Positions 61,013 through 64,000 of a DNA stretch of 64,000 nucleotides are shown here, piece after piece. Position 1 is the first letter of the stretch. Each line of letters begins with the position of its first letter. The translations under genes and the position numbers were made by a program. Origin of the DNA: Streptomyces sp. MMBL 11-1 (lineage in GTDB: Bacteria; Actinomycetota; Actinomycetes; Streptomycetales; Streptomycetaceae); NCBI RefSeq assembly GCF_028622875.1, contig NZ_CP117709.1, positions 6,761,001 through 6,825,000 on the forward strand, given 5' to 3'. The notes beneath the pieces are model-generated. The model was given only the letters and a program-made list of their open reading frames with translations. It was not told the DNA's origin and made no database searches.

Positions 61013-61906
61013 TCAGACCTGGGAGCCGGACAGCCGCTCGACCGAGCGCAGCAGCGCCGAGTGGTCCAGGCCGCCGTCGCCCTGGGCGCGCAGCGAGGCG
61101 ACCAGCTGGGCGACCACGCCGCCGACGGGCAGGGCCGCGCCGACGTTGCGGGCGGCGTCCGTGACGATGCCCATGTCCTTGTGGTGCAGGTCGATCCGGA
61201 AGCCGGGGGCGAAGTCCCGCTTCAGGAAGTTGTCCTTCTTGCGGGTCAGCACGGTCGAGCCGGCCAGGCCGCCGTTCAGGACGTCGAGTGCGGCGGTGAG
61301 GTCGACCCCGGACTTCTCCAGGAAGACCACGGCCTCGGCGCAGGCCTGGATGTTGACCGCGACGATCAGCTGGTTGGCCGCCTTCACCGTCTGGCCGGAG
61401 CCGTGCGGGCCGCAGAGCACGATGGTCTTGCCGAGCGCCTCCAGCAGCGGCTTCGCGGCGTCGAAGTCCGCCTGCTCGCCGCCGACCATGATGGACAGGA
61501 CCGCCTCGATGGCGCCGGCCTCGCCGCCGGAGACCGGCGCGTCCAGGACCCGGATGCCCTTCTCGGCCGCGTTCCTGGCGAGGTCCACGGAGGTCTGCGG
61601 GGTGATGGAGGACATGTCCACCAGCAGCGCGCCGCGCTTGGCGTTCTCCAGGATGCCGTCGGGGCCGTAGGCGATGGCCTCGACCTGCGGGGAGGCGGGC
61701 ACCATCGTGATGACGACGTCCGCGTCCTTCACCGCGTCCGCGATCGAGGAGGCGCCCTTGCCGCCGGCCGCGACCAGCCGGTCGACCTTGTCCTGCTCCA
61801 GGGTGTATCCGGTGACGTCGTAACCGGCCTTGACCAGGTTCTCGGACATGGGGGATCCCATGATGCCGAGGCCGATCCACGCAACCTTGGGGAGGTTGTT
61901 GCTCAT
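61013..61906 (-). CDS. glxR: Tartronate semialdehyde reductase (2-hydroxy-3-oxopropionate reductase)
   Basis: A 297-residue beta-hydroxyacid dehydrogenase that reduces tartronate semialdehyde to glycerate with NAD(P)H. An N-terminal Rossmann fold opens with [20 protein letters not shown]. The substrate-binding motif is [20 protein letters not shown], the catalytic Lys lies in [20 protein letters not shown] and the C-terminal helix in [20 protein letters not shown]. The ATG 61906 has GGAAGG nine bases upstream. It lies 88 bp downstream of hyi on the same strand and is probably in its operon. Confidence 0.95.
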   Translation of the reverse strand: MSNNLPKVAWIGLGIMGSPMSENLVKAGYDVTGYTLEQDKVDRLVAAGGKGASSIADAVKDADVVITMVPASPQVEAIAYGPDGILENAKRGALLVDMSSITPQTSVDLARNAAEKGIRVLDAPVSGGEAGAIEAVLSIMVGGEQADFDAAKPLLEALGKTIVLCGPHGSGQTVKAANQLIVAVNIQACAEAVVFLEKSGVDLTAALDVLNGGLAGSTVLTRKKDNFLKRDFAPGFRIDLHHKDMGIVTDAARNVGAALPVGGVVAQLVASLRAQGDGGLDHSALLRSVERLSGSQV

Positions 61907-61994
61907 GAGGGTGCCTTCCTGAAAAACGTGTGTACGTAAGGGGGTCGGGCGCGCCACCGGGGCCGCCCCGGCCCGTCCGCAGCGAGGGGGCCGG

Positions 61995-62834
61995 TCAGCG
62001 GGCCGCTCGGGCCGACGCCGGGAGCCAGTCGAAGGACTCCGCGCTCGGCCGGTCGCCCGGCTTGTACTCCAGGCCGACCCGGCCCGTGTAGCCGGCGTCC
62101 CTCAGCTCGTCGAGGAGCCGCTCCAGCGGGAGCGAGCCGGTGCCCGGCGCGCCGCGCCCCGGGTTGTCGGCGATCTGGACGTGTCCGGTCTTCGCGGCGT
62201 ACGCCTTGATGACCTGGCTCAGGTCCTCGCCGTTCATCGACAGGTGGTACAGGTCCAGCAGGAACTTGGCGTTCCCGAGGCCCGTCGCCGCGTTGACCTG
62301 GTCGACGACCTCGATCGCGGCCGGTGCGCTGACCAGCGGATAGAGCGGCGACTCCGGCTTGTTGAGGGTCTCGACGAGGAGGATCGCCCCGATCCGGTCC
62401 GCCGCGCGGGCGGCCAGCACCAGGTTCTCCAGGGCGAGCGCGTCCTGCACCGCCGGGTCCGCGCCCTCGACGCGGTTGCCGTACAGCGCGTTGAGCGCCG
62501 TGCAGCCGACCGAGGCGGCGAAGTCGGCCGCCACCTCGATGTTGGCCCGGAAGCGGTCCGACTCCGTGCCGGGCACGGAGAGCGCGCCGCGGTCGGGGCC
62601 GGGCAGCTGTCCGGCGTAGAAGTTCAGCCCCACCAGCTGGGTGCCCGCGTCGTCGAGCGCCTTCTTGAGGGCGTCGAGCTCCGCCTGCGGAGGGGTGGGG
62701 GTCTCGATCCAGGGCCACCACAGCTCGACCGCCGTGAAGCCCGCCGCGGCGGCTGCCGCGGGACGCTCCAGGAGCGGGAGTTCCGTGAAGAGGATCGAAA
62801 GGTTCACATCGAAGCGCTGGTCCGGGTATCCCAT
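61995..62834 (-). CDS. hyi: Hydroxypyruvate isomerase
   Basis: Interconverts hydroxypyruvate and tartronate semialdehyde. The 279-residue AP-endonuclease-type TIM barrel has metal-site Glu in LLVETLNK, Asp in FLLDLYHLS, the AD-N-PGRGAPGTG loop and Glu in RVGLEYKPG. The ATG 62834 is 17 bp from a paired operator, so a bound regulator would sit at the transcription start. It comes first in the unit hyi-glxR. The paralogous use as a plain sugar isomerase is unlikely given the neighbours gcl and glxR. Confidence 0.94.
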   Translation of the reverse strand: MGYPDQRFDVNLSILFTELPLLERPAAAAAAGFTAVELWWPWIETPTPPQAELDALKKALDDAGTQLVGLNFYAGQLPGPDRGALSVPGTESDRFRANIEVAADFAASVGCTALNALYGNRVEGADPAVQDALALENLVLAARAADRIGAILLVETLNKPESPLYPLVSAPAAIEVVDQVNAATGLGNAKFLLDLYHLSMNGEDLSQVIKAYAAKTGHVQIADNPGRGAPGTGSLPLERLLDELRDAGYTGRVGLEYKPGDRPSAESFDWLPASARAAR

Positions 62835-62851
62835 GAGGATGTCGGCGCTCC

Positions 62852-62887
62852 TTCCGTATTGCGGAAGTTAGTTTCTGCTTAACGGAA
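62852..62887 (-). promoter_or_regulatory. Paired 15-bp operators upstream of hyi
   Basis: Read on the minus strand towards hyi, TTCCGTTAAGCAGAA (62887-62873) precedes TTCCGCAATACGGAA (62866-62852) with starts 21 bp apart. This matches the gcl pair in sequence, order, orientation and spacing. It is a candidate shared regulator site. Confidence 0.75.
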
Positions 62888-62988
62888 GATTGCCCGGAGG
62901 GTGGCGGGGCTGTCAAGAGGTGCCGGGAAATTCGCCCCGGCCGGCGGCGCCCGGAATCGGTGGCGGGGGCGCCTCCGGGCATACGAAA

Positions 62989-63022
62989 GCGGGGCGGGGG
63001 CCGCTCTCGACCCCCGCCCCGC
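62989..63022 (-). terminator. 12-bp perfect hairpin after the GH16 gene
   Basis: GCGGGGCGGGGG (62989-63000) pairs with 63011-63022, 28 nt beyond the stop at 63050. Confidence 0.85.
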
Positions 63023-63049
63023 CCGGCTCTCACGCCGTGTGGACCCCCG

Positions 63050-64000
63050 CTACGCGCCCGGGACCGTGTCCTCGAAGCTCGTCCCCGCCCCGCGGTACGC
63101 CCCGACCATCGCGTTCACCTGTGCCGGGGTCAGCACCTGGTCCTTCACGTGCAGGACGTAGTCCACCTGCTGGTCGTAGGCGCGGGGCGTGGTGCTCGGC
63201 TGCCCCTGGAGGTCGATCAGCCACTGGTTGAAGTTGATCGACATCGGCCGCTCGGGCAGGTAGGCCGACCCGTGCGTCCCGAAGTGCTGACCGTCGACGT
63301 AGTACGTGATCCGGTGGTCGTCGATCGTCACCACCAGGTCGTGCCAGCCCGCGTACGACTGCCGGACCTCGCTGTGCGCGTTGACCGCTTCCCACGGGTC
63401 GGGCCGGTAGGTCTCCCACGACGTCGTGTAGAGGATGTTCGCGGGCTCGCCCCAGCCGCCGTTGGGCAGATACTCGAAGTCGTACTCCGCGTAGTCGTCC
63501 GCCATCGGCGCCTTCAGGTCGTTGATCGTGAAGAACGTCTGCACGATCCGGTCGCCGTCCGGGCCCGAGCGCGGCGCGTCGCTGAACTTCACCCGGGACG
63601 CGTACGTCCCGTTCTTGAACTTCATCGACTTGGTCAGGATCTCGGTGTGCTTGGTCGAGGCCCCCGTGCCGGCCGTCGAGGTCTCCAGGTTCATCACCGA
63701 GTTTCCGCCCTGGTCGGCGAAAGTGACGTTCTCGGCCGCCCAGGTCGCCCCCGGCACCCCCGGGCCGCCGGAGTTGGACCGGACGCTCCAGCCGTTCGCG
63801 TTGATCTCCGGGTCGGTGTGGGAGCTGTAGTCGAAGTCGTCGAACAGCGTCGGCGCGTTCCCCGGCGGGTCGGTGGGCGGGTCCGTCGGGTCCGGCGGGT
63901 CGGTCGGGCCGTTGCCCCCGGGAGCCTCGCCCCACACGGTCGCCCCGGAGATATGGGCGGTCACCTTGGACCAGTCGCCGTACGCCGTCCTGTCCGCGCC
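63050..64000 (-). CDS. GH16 family glycoside hydrolase, N-terminus beyond the window
   Basis: The frame is open to the window edge, and 317 codons (316 residues plus stop) are visible. The fragment starts with the end of an upstream domain (DWSKVTAHISGATVWG), then a Pro/Thr/Asp linker (TDPPDPTDPPTDPPG). A GH16 jelly-roll catalytic domain follows with the diagnostic ExDxE motif in YAEYDFEYLPNG, flanked by VQTFFTINDLKAPMADD and WYNHDLVVTIDD-type strands (WHDLVVTIDDHRITYYVDG). GH16 enzymes cut beta-1,3/1,4-glucans or galactans. The GTG at 63964 is internal. A signal peptide should lie upstream. It is convergent in orientation with nothing; hyi is transcribed the same way. Confidence 0.9.
   Translation of the reverse strand, partial: GADRTAYGDWSKVTAHISGATVWGEAPGGNGPTDPPDPTDPPTDPPGNAPTLFDDFDYSSHTDPEINANGWSVRSNSGGPGVPGATWAAENVTFADQGGNSVMNLETSTAGTGASTKHTEILTKSMKFKNGTYASRVKFSDAPRSGPDGDRIVQTFFTINDLKAPMADDYAEYDFEYLPNGGWGEPANILYTTSWETYRPDPWEAVNAHSEVRQSYAGWHDLVVTIDDHRITYYVDGQHFGTHGSAYLPERPMSINFNQWLIDLQGQPSTTPRAYDQQVDYVLHVKDQVLTPAQVNAMVGAYRGAGTSFEDTVPGA

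Overview
The window is a chromosomal segment of a Streptomyces species: very high G+C with G/C-rich third codon positions, GTG and TTG starts, chaplin and rodlin genes for the aerial-hypha surface layer, a DmdR-type iron box, and many secreted enzymes. I see no tRNA, rRNA, CRISPR array, insertion sequence or prophage. I cannot name the species.

Layout. 1-5 kb: the end of a thiolase, then a surface-layer block with one cell-wall-anchored chaplin, three rodlins and a small secreted protein among them. 5-10 kb: a DUF5949 protein, a strong-SD micro-ORF ahead of the ribosome-assembly GTPase rsgA, an Ada/AlkA-type repair protein that seems to lack its catalytic loop, a DUF456 membrane protein and a TrmB/LuxR-like regulator. 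10-22 kb: a giant secreted subtilase, a PP2C-like protein with an eroded metal site, pyruvate oxidase/dehydrogenase, an anti-sigma-type ATPase, a DUF2637 membrane protein, an iron-box-controlled FhuF-like reductase and a GntR regulator. 22-32 kb: a purine-catabolism block with a PucR regulator divergent from a three-subunit xanthine dehydrogenase, an AzgA-type NCS2 permease and XdhC. 32-39 kb: a second giant subtilase and a peptidoglycan hydrolase that joins a transglycosylase-like domain to an amidase. 39-42.4 kb: a compact ACP - ketosynthase - alpha/beta-hydrolase operon divergent from two redox enzymes. 42.4-50.6 kb: an extracellular nuclease, a GH5 glycosidase with its promoter and operator, a VOC protein, an MFS pump coupled to a GST-like reductase, and an AlkZ-like DNA glycosylase. 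50.7-56.7 kb: a GAF-LuxR regulator divergent from two overlapping acyl-CoA synthetase genes, a GNAT enzyme and a zinc-ribbon/Mrr-like protein. 56.8-62.9 kb: glyoxylate carboligase, catalase, tartronate semialdehyde reductase and hydroxypyruvate isomerase. The window ends inside a secreted GH16 enzyme.

How the genes work together. The xanthine dehydrogenase block starts purine breakdown and the gcl/hyi/glxR block ends it, turning glyoxylate (from allantoin/ureidoglycolate) into glycerate. The clearest new-looking signal is a paired 15-bp inverted repeat, with starts 21 bp apart in the same order and orientation, upstream of both gcl and hyi. It defines a shared operator for a regulator, probably IclR/AllR type, that is not encoded in the window. 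Other points worth following are the near-identical rodlin pair (7 differences in 336 bp), the orphan ACP-KS-hydrolase operon, and four enzymes or domains that keep their fold signature but appear to have lost key residues (Ada/AlkA, PP2C-like, Mrr-like) or gained an insert (the xanthine dehydrogenase iron-sulfur subunit).
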